Below are positions 9,107-17,459 of a DNA stretch of 64,000 bases, one piece after another. The position numbers and the translations under genes were made by a program. The first letter of the stretch is position 1, and each line of letters begins with the position of its first letter. The stretch lies in the NCBI GenBank assembly GCA_965228625.1, contig OZ245829.1, forward strand, positions 2,480,001 through 2,544,000. Direction: 5' to 3'. Under the pieces are notes generated by a model. The model searched no databases. It was not told the DNA's origin and worked only from the letters and a program-made list of their open reading frames with translations. The stretch comes from UBA2767 sp965228625 (GTDB lineage: Bacteria; Pseudomonadota; Alphaproteobacteria; Rhizobiales; Methyloligellaceae).

Positions 9107-10300
9107 CTAGTTCGCCTTCGTCAGCGCCCGTGAGACGATTTCATCGGCAATCGGCAGGGCGGACGTGGCCGCCGGCGACGGCGCATTGCACACATGCAGG
9201 CTGCGCGAGGTTTCCAGGAACAGGAAATCGTCGACCAGGTTTCCGTCGGCCGAAACGGTCTGCGCCCGGATGCCGGGCTCCTTCGGCTCCAGGTCGCTCA
9301 GTGTGAGCGAGGGGCAGTATTTGCGGCAGCGTTCAAGGTAAACGCTCTTGGAAATCGAGCCGCGCAGTTCGTAGAGACCGGCGGCGGCAAAGCGTGCCAT
9401 CAGCTTGTAAAAGCCCGGAAAACGCATCATGTCCGCCATGTCCTGGGGGACCGGATAGTTTCCGGAATAGGTCTCGCGCCCGAACGACAACACCGCGTTC
9501 GGTCCGACGCTCAGCGAGCCGTCGATATGCCGGGTCAGATGGACCCCGAGAAACGGCAGGCTTGGATCGGGCACCGGATAGATCAGACGTTTCACCAGGT
9601 TCGCGCGCTGGCGATTGACCTCGTAGTACTCGCCGCGGAACGGCAGCACACGGAAATCGATGTCGATCCCCGACATCATGGCGAGCCGGTCTCCCTGCAG
9701 ACCGCCGCAGACGACGAGCGTGCGCGCCGTGACGGCATCCGAGTTGGTCTCGACCGTGATCTCCGAGTCGCGCTCGACGATCCCGGTGACGGTCTGGCCG
9801 GTCCTGATCTCCCCGCCGGCGGAACGGATATCCTCCGCGAACTGCTCGCAGATCCTGGCGTAGTCGACGATACCGGTGGCGTGCACCAGCAGCGCCGCCA
9901 TCCCCGCAACGTTCGGTTCGATCTCCCTCATGCGGTCAGCGGAGATCCGTTCATAGTCGAGGCCGTTGGCTATGACACGCTCCTCCAGCGCCTTGAGCCT
10001 TTGCACCTCGTCCGCATCGGTCGCGACAATCAGCTTGCCGCATCGCTCGTAAGGAATGCCGTGATCCTCGCAGAACCGGATCGTGCGCTCGGCCCCCTCC
10101 TTGCAAAGCCGCGCTTTCAGGCTGCCCGGCTGGTAGTACACGCCGGCATGGATGACACCGGAATTGTGGCCGGTCTGGTGCCGCGCGAGGCCTGACTCCT
10201 TCTCAAGAACGACCAGGCTCGCGCCCGGGCGCTCCTGAAGCAAACGATATGCACTGGCGAGCCCGAGGATCCCGCCGCCAACAATAATGTAGTCGTACAT
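9107..10300 (-). CDS. lhgO: L-2-hydroxyglutarate oxidase/dehydrogenase
   Basis: FAD enzyme of the DAO superfamily that oxidises L-2-hydroxyglutarate to 2-oxoglutarate, usually passing electrons to the quinone pool. From ATG 10300 it has 397 residues. The N-terminal dinucleotide fold is YIIVGGGILGLASAYRLL with E34-type acidic residue in VVLEKE; HQTGHNSGVIHAGVYY and VLPFRGEYY are typical LhgO motifs, as is the C-terminal NAPSPAATSALPIA. It lies in a minus-strand unit with two transporters and an FAH-family hydrolase, which suggests organic-acid catabolism. The N-terminal extension of the open frame beyond 10300 is not supported. Confidence 0.9.
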   Translation of the reverse strand: MYDYIIVGGGILGLASAYRLLQERPGASLVVLEKESGLARHQTGHNSGVIHAGVYYQPGSLKARLCKEGAERTIRFCEDHGIPYERCGKLIVATDADEVQRLKALEERVIANGLDYERISADRMREIEPNVAGMAALLVHATGIVDYARICEQFAEDIRSAGGEIRTGQTVTGIVERDSEITVETNSDAVTARTLVVCGGLQGDRLAMMSGIDIDFRVLPFRGEYYEVNRQRANLVKRLIYPVPDPSLPFLGVHLTRHIDGSLSVGPNAVLSFGRETYSGNYPVPQDMADMMRFPGFYKLMARFAAAGLYELRGSISKSVYLERCRKYCPSLTLSDLEPKEPGIRAQTVSADGNLVDDFLFLETSRSLHVCNAPSPAATSALPIADEIVSRALTKAN

Positions 10301-10374
10301 GATGAAACCGCTGTGAGGGACAGCGTTGAATGACACAGAATGCGGAACGACTGCAAGTAACGTGTAGCGCAGCC

Positions 10375-11331
10375 TCAAACCGGCGGAATCTGCTTGCCGA
10401 GAAGGATGAGAAGGATCGTCACCGAGATGATGGAAAGCACCGTGCCGAAGGCGACGGCGGCCGATATGGAGCCTTTCGCCACGTCGTAACGGCTCGCGAA
10501 CAGGAACGCGTTGGCGCCCGGCGGACAGGCGGCGAAAAGCACGGCCACGCCGGCCCAGACCGGCGGCAGCGTAAAGACGTGAAACGCCATGATCCACACG
10601 AGCGCCGGGAACACGGCCAGTGAAAGCACACAGATCACGGCGACGGTCAGGACCTGGCCCTGCAGCCGGAAGGCGGTGAGGCCAAGCCCCAGCGCCACCA
10701 GTGATGCCGGGATCGCGGCCTGGCCGAGCAGCGAGATCATCTTGTCGGGTATCGGATGAAGGCCAAGACCCGTCGCCCGCCACGCGAGTCCCGCGACAAG
10801 GCTGAGGATCAACGGGTTCTTGATCAAGCTCAGGACGAGTTCCCTGGCCTGGCGGGACCACGTCACCTCGTCACGCTCCGTGACCAGCTCGACGTGGAAG
10901 GTCGCCGCTGACCAGAACAGGGGCGAACTGATCGAGATGATGATCGCGATCGGCGTCGCCGCCTCCGGACCGAACCGGTCGAGCGCGAGCGGGATGCCCA
11001 GCATGACGACATTGCCGAAGGTCGACCCCATGGCAATCGCCGCGCCGTCGCGCGCCGAACGGCGCAGCAGGAAACGCGTGGCCAGCGTCGCTGTCAGCCA
11101 CAGCAGCGCGGCGGCAAGATAGAAACTGCCCCACATGGCGAGCGGCGACGCGCCTTCCGGCATGTCCGCGGTCACCATCATGCGAAACAGAAGCGCGGGA
11201 ACGGCGACGATGAAGACGAACTCCGCCAGACCGTTGCCGGCTTCCTCGCTCATGATCGAGTAGCGCGACAGCAGAAAGCCGAGCACAATCAGGCCGAACA
11301 CCGGCGCAACGATGAGGACGACGTCATACAT
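10375..11331 (-). CDS. AEC-family (auxin efflux carrier-like) transporter
   Basis: Membrane carrier of 318 residues with about ten hydrophobic helices in two five-helix halves separated by a charged loop near the middle (ERDEVTWSRQ). The start MYDVVLIVAPVFGLIVLGFLL enters the first helix at once. Bacterial members such as MdcF and MleP carry malonate or malate. It lies 74 bp from both the upstream FAH-family gene and downstream lhgO, all on the minus strand, so a dicarboxylate or 2-hydroxyacid substrate is a reasonable inference. Confidence 0.85.
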   Translation of the reverse strand: MYDVVLIVAPVFGLIVLGFLLSRYSIMSEEAGNGLAEFVFIVAVPALLFRMMVTADMPEGASPLAMWGSFYLAAALLWLTATLATRFLLRRSARDGAAIAMGSTFGNVVMLGIPLALDRFGPEAATPIAIIISISSPLFWSAATFHVELVTERDEVTWSRQARELVLSLIKNPLILSLVAGLAWRATGLGLHPIPDKMISLLGQAAIPASLVALGLGLTAFRLQGQVLTVAVICVLSLAVFPALVWIMAFHVFTLPPVWAGVAVLFAACPPGANAFLFASRYDVAKGSISAAVAFGTVLSIISVTILLILLGKQIPPV

Positions 11332-11405
11332 GCGCTTGGGTTAGATCACCGGACACGGATGGGCAAGCAAACCGAAAGGCGAATTGCGCAAGCTGCGCAT
11401 CGGGT

Positions 11406-12278
11406 CTAGGCGGCGACCGTGTTCTTCAGCGTGCCGACACCGGACCATGTGATCTCCAGTTCATCACCGGGCACGAGAAACCGTTGCGGCTGGCGCGAAC
11501 CTCCGGACCCCTCGGGTGAACCGGTCGAGATGATATCGCCCGGCTTCAGGTGCATGATCGTCGAGGCGTAGGCCACCAGTGTCGGAATGTCGAAGATCAT
11601 CGACGCCACAGTCGTGTTCTGGACCACCTCGCCGTTGAGACGCGTGTGCAATTCGATGCCAAAGGGATCGTCGATTTCGTCGGCCGTAGCCATCCACGGT
11701 CCGCAGGCCCCTGACGCTACGAAGTTCTTGCCGGCCGTGACGGAGTGCTTCTGCCAGTCGCGCACGGAGCCATCGTCCATGATGGTGTAACCGGCAATAT
11801 GATCGAAGGCGTTCTCCTTTCGGATATGCCGGCCCTCCATGCCGATCACGAGCACCAGTTCCCCTTCATAGTCGAAACTGTCGCGCGGGCCTTCGGGCGG
11901 GTATTCGAGGTCCTCCAGATGCCCGACCAGGCTGCCCTCGGCTTTCAGGAACATGGTGATGTTCTCCGGCGGCGGCATTTCGCCGTGAACGGGGTGGCGC
12001 TTGGGATAGTTGACGCCGATGCAGATCACTTTCTCCGCGTCGTGAAGGGGCGGCAGAAAGCGGATACCGGACAGGTCGAGGACCGCATCACGCCCGTCAG
12101 CCCAGCTCGCGAGCTCGGTCAGCGCGTCACCTTCGAGAACCGCGCGAATGCTCGGGTAACGGGCGGCAAAATCGCCCTCAACCGGGATTGCGGTCGCGGT
12201 CTCGGCGGGCCCGTCGGCACCGGCCGCAACGACGGCGTATCCGTGATCCGTGCCCTGCCGGTAGCTCACCAGTTTCAT
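11406..12278 (-). CDS. Fumarylacetoacetate hydrolase (FAH) family protein
   Basis: Soluble enzyme of the FAH superfamily (hydrolases, isomerases and decarboxylases of 2-oxo acids), 290 residues from ATG 12278. An N-terminal cap region is followed by the FAH domain from CIGVNYPKRHPVHG. Metal ligands are the acidic residues in DYEGELVLVIG, and IMDDGSVRDWQ, GKNFVASGACGPW, KPGDIISTGSPEGSG are family hallmarks. It is first in the minus-strand unit with AEC, lhgO and EamA. The exact substrate cannot be told; ureidoglycolate lyase-like, 5-oxopent-3-ene dicarboxylate and acylpyruvase members share these motifs. Confidence 0.87.
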   Translation of the reverse strand: MKLVSYRQGTDHGYAVVAAGADGPAETATAIPVEGDFAARYPSIRAVLEGDALTELASWADGRDAVLDLSGIRFLPPLHDAEKVICIGVNYPKRHPVHGEMPPPENITMFLKAEGSLVGHLEDLEYPPEGPRDSFDYEGELVLVIGMEGRHIRKENAFDHIAGYTIMDDGSVRDWQKHSVTAGKNFVASGACGPWMATADEIDDPFGIELHTRLNGEVVQNTTVASMIFDIPTLVAYASTIMHLKPGDIISTGSPEGSGGSRQPQRFLVPGDELEITWSGVGTLKNTVAA

Positions 12279-12373
12279 CTCATACCCCCCGATGTGCTTG
12301 ACGCGATGGCGCGCCCATGGTGTTGGGACGCAACAAAGACGTTTCGCCAGACAATTGCAACCGGACGCGCTCC

Positions 12374-13492
12374 ATGCCCCAAGACGTGATCTACCTGAAC
12401 GCCGCGAGCCACGGATTGCCGGACGACGCCGTCCGGCGGCGCATTCTCGCCTATGTGCAACGCGAAGCCGAGGTGGGGCCTGTTCACGCCGCACGCGAGG
12501 TCGAGCAGGAGATCCTGACCGTCCGCGAGAAGGCCGCCGATCTTGTCGGCGCGCAGGGCGAAGACGTGGCCTTCACGCAAACGACCATGAGCGGGTGGTC
12601 GGCGGCCGTCGCCGCCCTCCCCCTCAAGGGACGCCGCATTCTCGTAACACCCGATGAGTGGGGCGAGTGCGCGCAAATGCTCGCCCAGTTGGGCAAGGCG
12701 CGCGACATACAGCTTGAAGTCATGGCGACCACGGCAGACGGTGATATCGATGTCGCCGCGGTGAAGGCATCACTCGACGACGACGTGGCCGCCGTCAGCA
12801 TGCCGATGGTCTCAAGCCTGCGCGGCAGACGGCTGCCGGTCGAGCAAATCGGCGCCCTGCCCCGGCCCGATCACTGCTTCTTCATCGTCGATGGCGCACA
12901 GGCACTCGGGCAGATTTCGGTCGATGTCGACAAGATCGGCTGCGACGTGTTCGCGGCGACGGCACGCAAATGGCTGCGCAGCGCGCGCGGAACGGCGATC
13001 CTCTATGTCCGGCGGTCAGCGCTGGAGCGCATGGACCCCCTTCCGGTTCTGGACGCATCGGCGCGTCAGGTAGGGAGCGAGGCCCCGCGCGCGGGCCGGT
13101 TCGAGTCCTTTGACTTCGTGGTCCCCTTGCGTTTGGCCTTTGGCGCGGCGATCGATGTCCTCAACGCGCGCGGCATGGCAGCACTGCAGGAGACCGTTCG
13201 CGGACATGCGCGCCATGTGCGGAACCGCATCGACAGCGCGGGCCTCGAACTTGCCAGTCCACCTGATCCGCAATCCGGCATCACCAGTTTTCTTCTGCCA
13301 GGCGAAGCGATCGAGCATGTATCGCAGCGCCTTGCCGCCAAGGACATTCTCGTGAAACTGCCGCCGGCATCCGATGAGCCGTTGCGGCCCGGGCCGTCAA
13401 ACGGCGCGGTTCTGATGCGCGTCTCCCCGCACGTGTACAACACGTCAGGCGAGATCGATGCGCTGTTCGATGAAATCGCCGCCGCGGCGTAG
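12374..13492 (+). CDS. Class V aminotransferase / cysteine desulfurase-like PLP enzyme
   Basis: PLP-dependent fold-type I enzyme. The start at 12374 puts DVIYLNAASHGLPD, the usual beginning of this family, at the N-terminus (372 residues); an ATG at 12317 would add 19 residues. The PLP-binding aspartate is in FFIVDGAQALGQ and the Schiff-base lysine in FAATARKWLRSARGTAILY. The family covers cysteine desulfurases, selenocysteine lyases, isopenicillin-N epimerase-like proteins and EgtE-type C-S lyases. No partner points to one of these. It is divergent from the FAH-family gene, 95 bp away. Confidence 0.82.
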   Translation: MPQDVIYLNAASHGLPDDAVRRRILAYVQREAEVGPVHAAREVEQEILTVREKAADLVGAQGEDVAFTQTTMSGWSAAVAALPLKGRRILVTPDEWGECAQMLAQLGKARDIQLEVMATTADGDIDVAAVKASLDDDVAAVSMPMVSSLRGRRLPVEQIGALPRPDHCFFIVDGAQALGQISVDVDKIGCDVFAATARKWLRSARGTAILYVRRSALERMDPLPVLDASARQVGSEAPRAGRFESFDFVVPLRLAFGAAIDVLNARGMAALQETVRGHARHVRNRIDSAGLELASPPDPQSGITSFLLPGEAIEHVSQRLAAKDILVKLPPASDEPLRPGPSNGAVLMRVSPHVYNTSGEIDALFDEIAAAA

Positions 13493-13573
13493 CCGCCGGA
13501 AAGCTTGTTCCTCGCAGCATGTTGGGACATGATGCGGCCAGCAAGGATCTGGACCCCGCCTTTCGTTCCCGTC

Positions 13574-14404
13574 ATGAAGCTCGATTTCTCCACACTTTTC
13601 TGGATCTTCATCATCCTGATGGTGCTGCAGCCGCTCGTCATGACGCGTATCCTCGCCATGCGCCGCGCCGATGCGATCCGCCGTCTGGAGAAATCGCGCG
13701 GAACCCGCGTCATCACCATGATCCACAGGCAGGAGAAACGCAGCCTTTTCGGGTTCTCCGTGGCGCGCCACATCGACATGGAGGACGCCCAGACGATCAT
13801 TGCGGCGATCAAGGAAACGCCCAAGGATGTCCCCATCGATCTGATCATTCACACGCCGGGCGGCCTGGTGCTCGCCGCCATGCAGATCGCCCGTGCCGCC
13901 GAGGCGCATCCGGCAAAGGTCACCGTGTTCGTGCCCGTGTTCGCCATGTCCGGCGGCACGCTCATTGCGCTGGCAGCCGACGAGATCGTGCTCGGCGAGT
14001 TTTCGGTGCTCGGCCCCATCGATCCGCAACTGATGGGCTTCCCGGCCGCCAGTATCGTCGCCGCACGCGACGCCAAGCCAGTGGACAAGGTGTTCGACCT
14101 GACGCTGGTTCTGGCCGACGTCAGCGAAAAGGCGCTGGCGCAGGTGAAGCAGGGCGCGGTCGAGCTGATGACGCCGCGCATGGACAAGGCCCCGGCGCAG
14201 AAGCTTGCCGAGAAGCTCGCCGGCGGCCATTGGACCCATGACTACGCGCTGACCGCGGATGAGGCGAAATCCATCGGTCTTCCGGTGGAGGTCGGCATGC
14301 CCCAGGAAGTGCTCGAACTGATGCGGCTCTACCCTTCGCCCGTTCAGAGCACGGGCGTCGAATATCTGCCGATCGACATCCCGGGGCGGCGCGGACGCAG
14401 CTAG
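13574..14404 (+). CDS. Membrane-anchored ClpP/SDH-like serine protease (SDH_sah family)
   Basis: The N-terminal segment STLFWIFIILMVLQPLVM (residues 5-22) is a membrane anchor. It is followed by a ClpP/crotonase-like domain with IHTPGGLVLAAMQIA and the nucleophile loop FAMSGGTLIALAAD, then LGPIDPQLMGFPAAS, typical of the serine dehydrogenase proteinase (DUF114) family related to SppA. The ATG at 13574 gives 276 residues and begins at the anchor. Predicted to act at the inner membrane, perhaps in membrane-protein quality control. No stomatin-like partner is adjacent. Confidence 0.82.
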   Translation: MKLDFSTLFWIFIILMVLQPLVMTRILAMRRADAIRRLEKSRGTRVITMIHRQEKRSLFGFSVARHIDMEDAQTIIAAIKETPKDVPIDLIIHTPGGLVLAAMQIARAAEAHPAKVTVFVPVFAMSGGTLIALAADEIVLGEFSVLGPIDPQLMGFPAASIVAARDAKPVDKVFDLTLVLADVSEKALAQVKQGAVELMTPRMDKAPAQKLAEKLAGGHWTHDYALTADEAKSIGLPVEVGMPQEVLELMRLYPSPVQSTGVEYLPIDIPGRRGRS

Positions 14405-14420
14405 AGCCTTGCACAGGCGC

Positions 14421-15158
14421 TTACGGGCGCCCGGACACGTAGCCACCATCGACGGGCAGGATGTGGCCGGTCACGAACTTCGCTTCGGCGAGATAGACGA
14501 GCGCGTCCGCGACCTCTTCCGGTTCGCCGACGCGGTTCATCATGGCCATTGCGGCAAAATCGTCGACGTCCATGCCGTCAAAAAGTGGTGTTCGCACGAT
14601 GCCCGGCGCGACGGCGTTGACCCGGATATTCTTGGGGGCGAGCTCCGCCGCCAGATTGACCGTCAATGCGTGCACGCCGCCCTTGGTCACAAGAGGCGCG
14701 GTCGCGGGCACACCGGTGCTGGCGTGGTCGATCAGGGTGGTGCCGATATTCACGATTGATCCGCCGCCCTGCTTCAGCATCTGGCGCACAACCGCCTGGC
14801 TCGTGAAATAGGTGCCCTTGAGGTTGCCGTCGATGTAGCTGTTGAGATCCTGTTCGGTGACGTCCACGAACGGCTTCACGCCGAAGGTACCGGCGTTGTT
14901 GACGAGAACGTCAACGCTGCCGAAACGCTCAAGCGCCACGCGCACCATCGCCTCGCCCGTTTCCGGGTCACCGATATCGCCTTGAACGATTGCGACCTTT
15001 TCCGGCGCGCCGAGTTCACTCGCCGCCGCCTCGAGCTTGTCGGCGGACCGGCCATTGATGACGACGTTATAACCTCGGTCGAGAAATGCGCGTGCCGCGG
15101 CATAGCCGATACCGGTGGCGCCGCCGGTGATCAGTGCAGTTCCGTTTTGTGCTGACAT
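14421..15158 (-). CDS. Short-chain dehydrogenase/reductase family protein, catalytic Tyr absent
   Basis: SDR fold of 245 residues from ATG 15158, behind AGAAGGA. The cofactor motif TGGATGIG and the NNAG motif are intact, and the family-wide IRVNAVAPG follows. The YxxxK site is changed: the lysine is kept in LVTKGGVHALT, but the position four before it is proline, and the expected serine region reads NIGTTLID. So the usual Ser-Tyr-Lys triad is incomplete. It may bind NAD(P) without classical reductase chemistry. It is transcribed divergently from a LysR regulator, across a large inverted repeat. Confidence 0.85.
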   Translation of the reverse strand: MSAQNGTALITGGATGIGYAAARAFLDRGYNVVINGRSADKLEAAASELGAPEKVAIVQGDIGDPETGEAMVRVALERFGSVDVLVNNAGTFGVKPFVDVTEQDLNSYIDGNLKGTYFTSQAVVRQMLKQGGGSIVNIGTTLIDHASTGVPATAPLVTKGGVHALTVNLAAELAPKNIRVNAVAPGIVRTPLFDGMDVDDFAAMAMMNRVGEPEEVADALVYLAEAKFVTGHILPVDGGYVSGRP

Positions 15159-15241
15159 GACAGTGTTCCTTCTGACAGTTCGTTTCATCCTACGACGGGT
15201 CATGAACCCGCGGTGTCGCCGTTGACATAGTCAGCAAGCCA

Positions 15242-15289
15242 ATAAACAAAAAATATCAATTTATTCTCATATTGATCATTTTTGTTTAT
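15242..15289. promoter_or_regulatory. Inverted repeat, candidate LysR operator
   Basis: Arms ATAAACAAAAAATATCAAT (15242-15260) and ATTGATCATTTTTGTTTAT (15271-15289) match as an inverted repeat at 17 of 19 positions around a 10-bp centre. The tract is strikingly AT-rich for this genome and sits exactly between the divergent SDR and lysR genes, ending 10 bp before the lysR start. LysR-type regulators usually bind dyad sites in such divergent regions; binding here is inferred. Confidence 0.65.
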
Positions 15290-15298
15290 CATCAACGG

Positions 15299-16198
15299 AT
15301 GATCACGTTCGAGCAACTCCGCGTCCTGCAGGCGATCGTCACCCACGGCACGTTCCGGGCCGCGGCCAAAGCCCTGAACAAGTCCCAACCCGCGCTCAGC
15401 GCCATGATCAGGAACCTCGAGGCTGAGTGCGGTTTTTCGCTGTTCTCACGTGACACCTACCGGCCGGAACTGACCCGTCAGGGGCGGGTGTTCTACGACC
15501 GGGCGGTCGCAACCCTTCGGGAAGTGGGCCGTCTGAATGCGCTCGCCGGGCGTCTGTCGGGAAAAGAGGAACCGGAGGTCTCGATCGCGATCAACACCAT
15601 CTATTGCGTGCGGCCGCTTATGCCGACGCTGAAGCATATCGATGAAGCCTTTCCCGCCACCCGCCTGAACGTCACAACCGAGGTTCTCGGCGGCGCGATG
15701 GAAGCCCTTCGAGAGGGCACGATCGACATTGCGTTGACCACCGATACCGACTTCGAGCCGGCGACAATGGAGCTTCTGCCGTTCGACACCGTGCGCATCA
15801 TTCCCGTGGCGCGTCCGGATTTTGCGCCGGCCGCCGACGGGCGGTTCAACACGGTCGATGATATGCGGGATTATGTGCAGGTCCTCGTGGCAGATTCCAG
15901 CGCCGGTGACAGACGCCAGTCGTGGGACGTTCTGCCCGAAGTGCGGCATTGGGTGGTTTCCGACGTGGAAGCCAAGAAGAACCTCATCCTTGGCGGATTG
16001 GGATGGGGCGGCCTGCCGGAATATACGGTTGCGGACGAACTCGCCTCCGGCGAGTTGATGCGGATCCATGTCGAGGGCTTCGACATTCGAACCTCGCAGC
16101 TTTACGTGATCCGCCGCACGGACGCGGCGGTCGGCATCGTCGCGGACGCGCTCTGGCAGGCGCTGAGAAAAGTGTCGGCGGAGCGGCGGACCCCATAG
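15299..16198 (+). CDS. LysR-family transcriptional regulator
   Basis: Regulator of 299 residues. The winged helix-turn-helix occupies about residues 1-60 (FRAAAKALNKSQPALSAMIRNLE), followed by the periplasmic-binding-like effector domain to the C-terminus. ATG 15299 starts directly at MITFEQLRVLQAIV, the normal LysR beginning; an in-frame start 9 codons upstream would lie inside the inverted repeat. It is divergent from the atypical SDR gene, its most probable target. The effector is unknown. Confidence 0.9.
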   Translation: MITFEQLRVLQAIVTHGTFRAAAKALNKSQPALSAMIRNLEAECGFSLFSRDTYRPELTRQGRVFYDRAVATLREVGRLNALAGRLSGKEEPEVSIAINTIYCVRPLMPTLKHIDEAFPATRLNVTTEVLGGAMEALREGTIDIALTTDTDFEPATMELLPFDTVRIIPVARPDFAPAADGRFNTVDDMRDYVQVLVADSSAGDRRQSWDVLPEVRHWVVSDVEAKKNLILGGLGWGGLPEYTVADELASGELMRIHVEGFDIRTSQLYVIRRTDAAVGIVADALWQALRKVSAERRTP

Positions 16199-16270
16199 AC
16201 CCCAGGGCCGCGCGGTCGACACACCCTCCATGAGCGCATATAACAGCCCTGCCCGCCATCAGGCGGGCAC

Positions 16271-16414
16271 GTTCTCGGGGCGGGGTGGAAGTCCCCACCG
16301 GCGGTAAGCGCGCCGAACGCGCAAGCCCGCGAGCGCTCTTCGGATTTTCCCGAAGAGGTCAGCAGATTCGGTGAGAATCCGAAGCCGACGGTCACAGTCC
16401 GGATGGAAGAGAGC
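16271..16414 (+). ncRNA. FMN riboswitch (RFN element)
   Basis: The leader of ribH carries the conserved RFN core: GGGGCGGGGTGGAAGTCCCC with ACCGGCGGTAAG (16277-16307), AGCCCGCGAGCG (16323-16334), GTCAGCAGATTCGGTGAGAA (about 16359-16378) and AGCCGACGGTCACAGTCCGG (16383-16402) followed by ATGGAAGAGAG. The order and spacing match the six-helix FMN aptamer. It would sense FMN and reduce ribH expression. A GC hairpin and the ribH start follow downstream. Confidence 0.95.
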
Positions 16415-16426
16415 GAAGTTGGCATC

Positions 16427-16444
16427 GCCCGCGCCTGCGCGGGC
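16427..16444 (+). other. GC-rich hairpin between FMN aptamer and ribH
   Basis: GCCCGCG-CCTG-CGCGGGC forms a perfect 7-bp stem 12 bp after the aptamer. Only a weak T-rich stretch (GTTTCGT) follows, so it is not a textbook terminator. It may be part of the riboswitch expression platform. Confidence 0.45.
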
Positions 16445-16495
16445 CCTGCCGTTTCGTACGCCCTGATTCTTGTCTCTGGCTTAAGGAGAACCGAC

Positions 16496-16975
16496 ATGAA
16501 TCAGAGCTCCCAGAATACCACTGAAACTATCCGGGTCGCCTTTGTGCAGGCCCGCTGGCATGCGGATATCGTCGACGAGGCATGCAAGGCGTTCATCGCC
16601 GAGCTTGGCAAGCGGACGAACCGGACAAGCCAGGTCGATGTCTACAACGTGCCGGGCGCCTTCGAAATTCCCCTGCAAGCCCGCATGCTGACCCGCGCGG
16701 CACCCTATGACGCCATCGTCGCCTGTGCGTTCGTCGTCGACGGCGGCATCTATCGTCATGAGTTCGTCGCCGAAACCGTCGTCAATGCCCTGATGCAGGT
16801 GCAGATGGAAACCCACGTTCCCGTGCTGTCGGTGGTGCTCACGCCGCACCATTTCCACGAAAGCGCGGAACACAAGCGCTTCTTCCGGACGCACTTCAAG
16901 GTCAAGGGCCGCGAGGCGGCCGAGGCATGTCTGTCGGTCCTGGCGATGCGGGAAGACGTCAGGTCGGTCGCGTAG
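16496..16975 (+). CDS. ribH: 6,7-dimethyl-8-ribityllumazine synthase, type II (RibH2)
   Basis: Penultimate enzyme of riboflavin synthesis, condensing 5-amino-6-ribitylaminouracil with 3,4-dihydroxy-2-butanone 4-phosphate. It has 159 residues from ATG 16496 behind AAGGAG. VAFVQARWHADIVDEA, YNVPGAFEIPLQAR, VDGGIYRHEFVAETV and SVVLTPHHFHES are characteristic of the RibH2 type known from Brucella and Mesorhizobium. It is a stand-alone gene directly under the FMN riboswitch, the same arrangement as riboswitch-controlled ribH2 in rhizobia. A second, riboswitch-independent ribH1 is expected elsewhere in such genomes. Confidence 0.93.
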   Translation: MNQSSQNTTETIRVAFVQARWHADIVDEACKAFIAELGKRTNRTSQVDVYNVPGAFEIPLQARMLTRAAPYDAIVACAFVVDGGIYRHEFVAETVVNALMQVQMETHVPVLSVVLTPHHFHESAEHKRFFRTHFKVKGREAAEACLSVLAMREDVRSVA

Positions 16976-17001
16976 GGCCCGGTTGACTGTGACTGCGAGA
17001 C

Positions 17002-17373
17002 CTATTTCCCGGCGTTTGCAAGGACGCGGAGAAGGTCGAACGCGCTGACGATACCGACGGCTCTGCCACTGTCGGTGACGACGAGATGGTGGACGCGGTT
17101 CTTCCGCATCTTGGCCGCTGCCTTGCTCACCGGATCCGTGGCGCGCACGACGCCGACGGTGTCGTTCATAACGTCGCGGACTTCGCGCGTCCCTTCGATG
17201 CGGCGCGCAACATCGCCGCTGGTGACGATGCCGAGAAGCTTGGAGTTCATGTCGGCAACGGGCAGTGCGTGGATCCGCTTCGACGCCATCAGCTCGCGTA
17301 CGTGATCCACCGTGTGATCAGGCGCGGCGAATATGACCTTTTTGGTCATGACGTGGGCGACCATGACGCTCAT
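17002..17373 (-). CDS. Tandem CBS-domain protein
   Basis: Small cytoplasmic protein of 123 residues made of two CBS motifs (about 5-60 and 65-120), ending in GIVSAFDLLRVLANAG. CBS pairs bind adenine nucleotides or S-adenosylmethionine and act as energy sensors or partners of other proteins. Start at 17373 follows GGAAGG. It lies alone, divergent from the AhpD-like gene and convergent with ribH. No fused catalytic domain is present and the partner is unknown. Confidence 0.88.
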   Translation of the reverse strand: MSVMVAHVMTKKVIFAAPDHTVDHVRELMASKRIHALPVADMNSKLLGIVTSGDVARRIEGTREVRDVMNDTVGVVRATDPVSKAAAKMRKNRVHHLVVTDSGRAVGIVSAFDLLRVLANAGK

Positions 17374-17459
17374 GGCGAATCAACCTTCCCGTTATGGTCG
17401 TTCCTCTCCCATTTTCAATTATGGGTTGCAACCGTGTCGGGAACTTTTTTTCGCCGTCC

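Noticed and set aside
10301..10861. Upstream extension of the lhgO frame
   Set aside because: Overlaps the AEC transporter gene in another frame; LhgO proteins begin at the FAD fold, as with ATG 10300.
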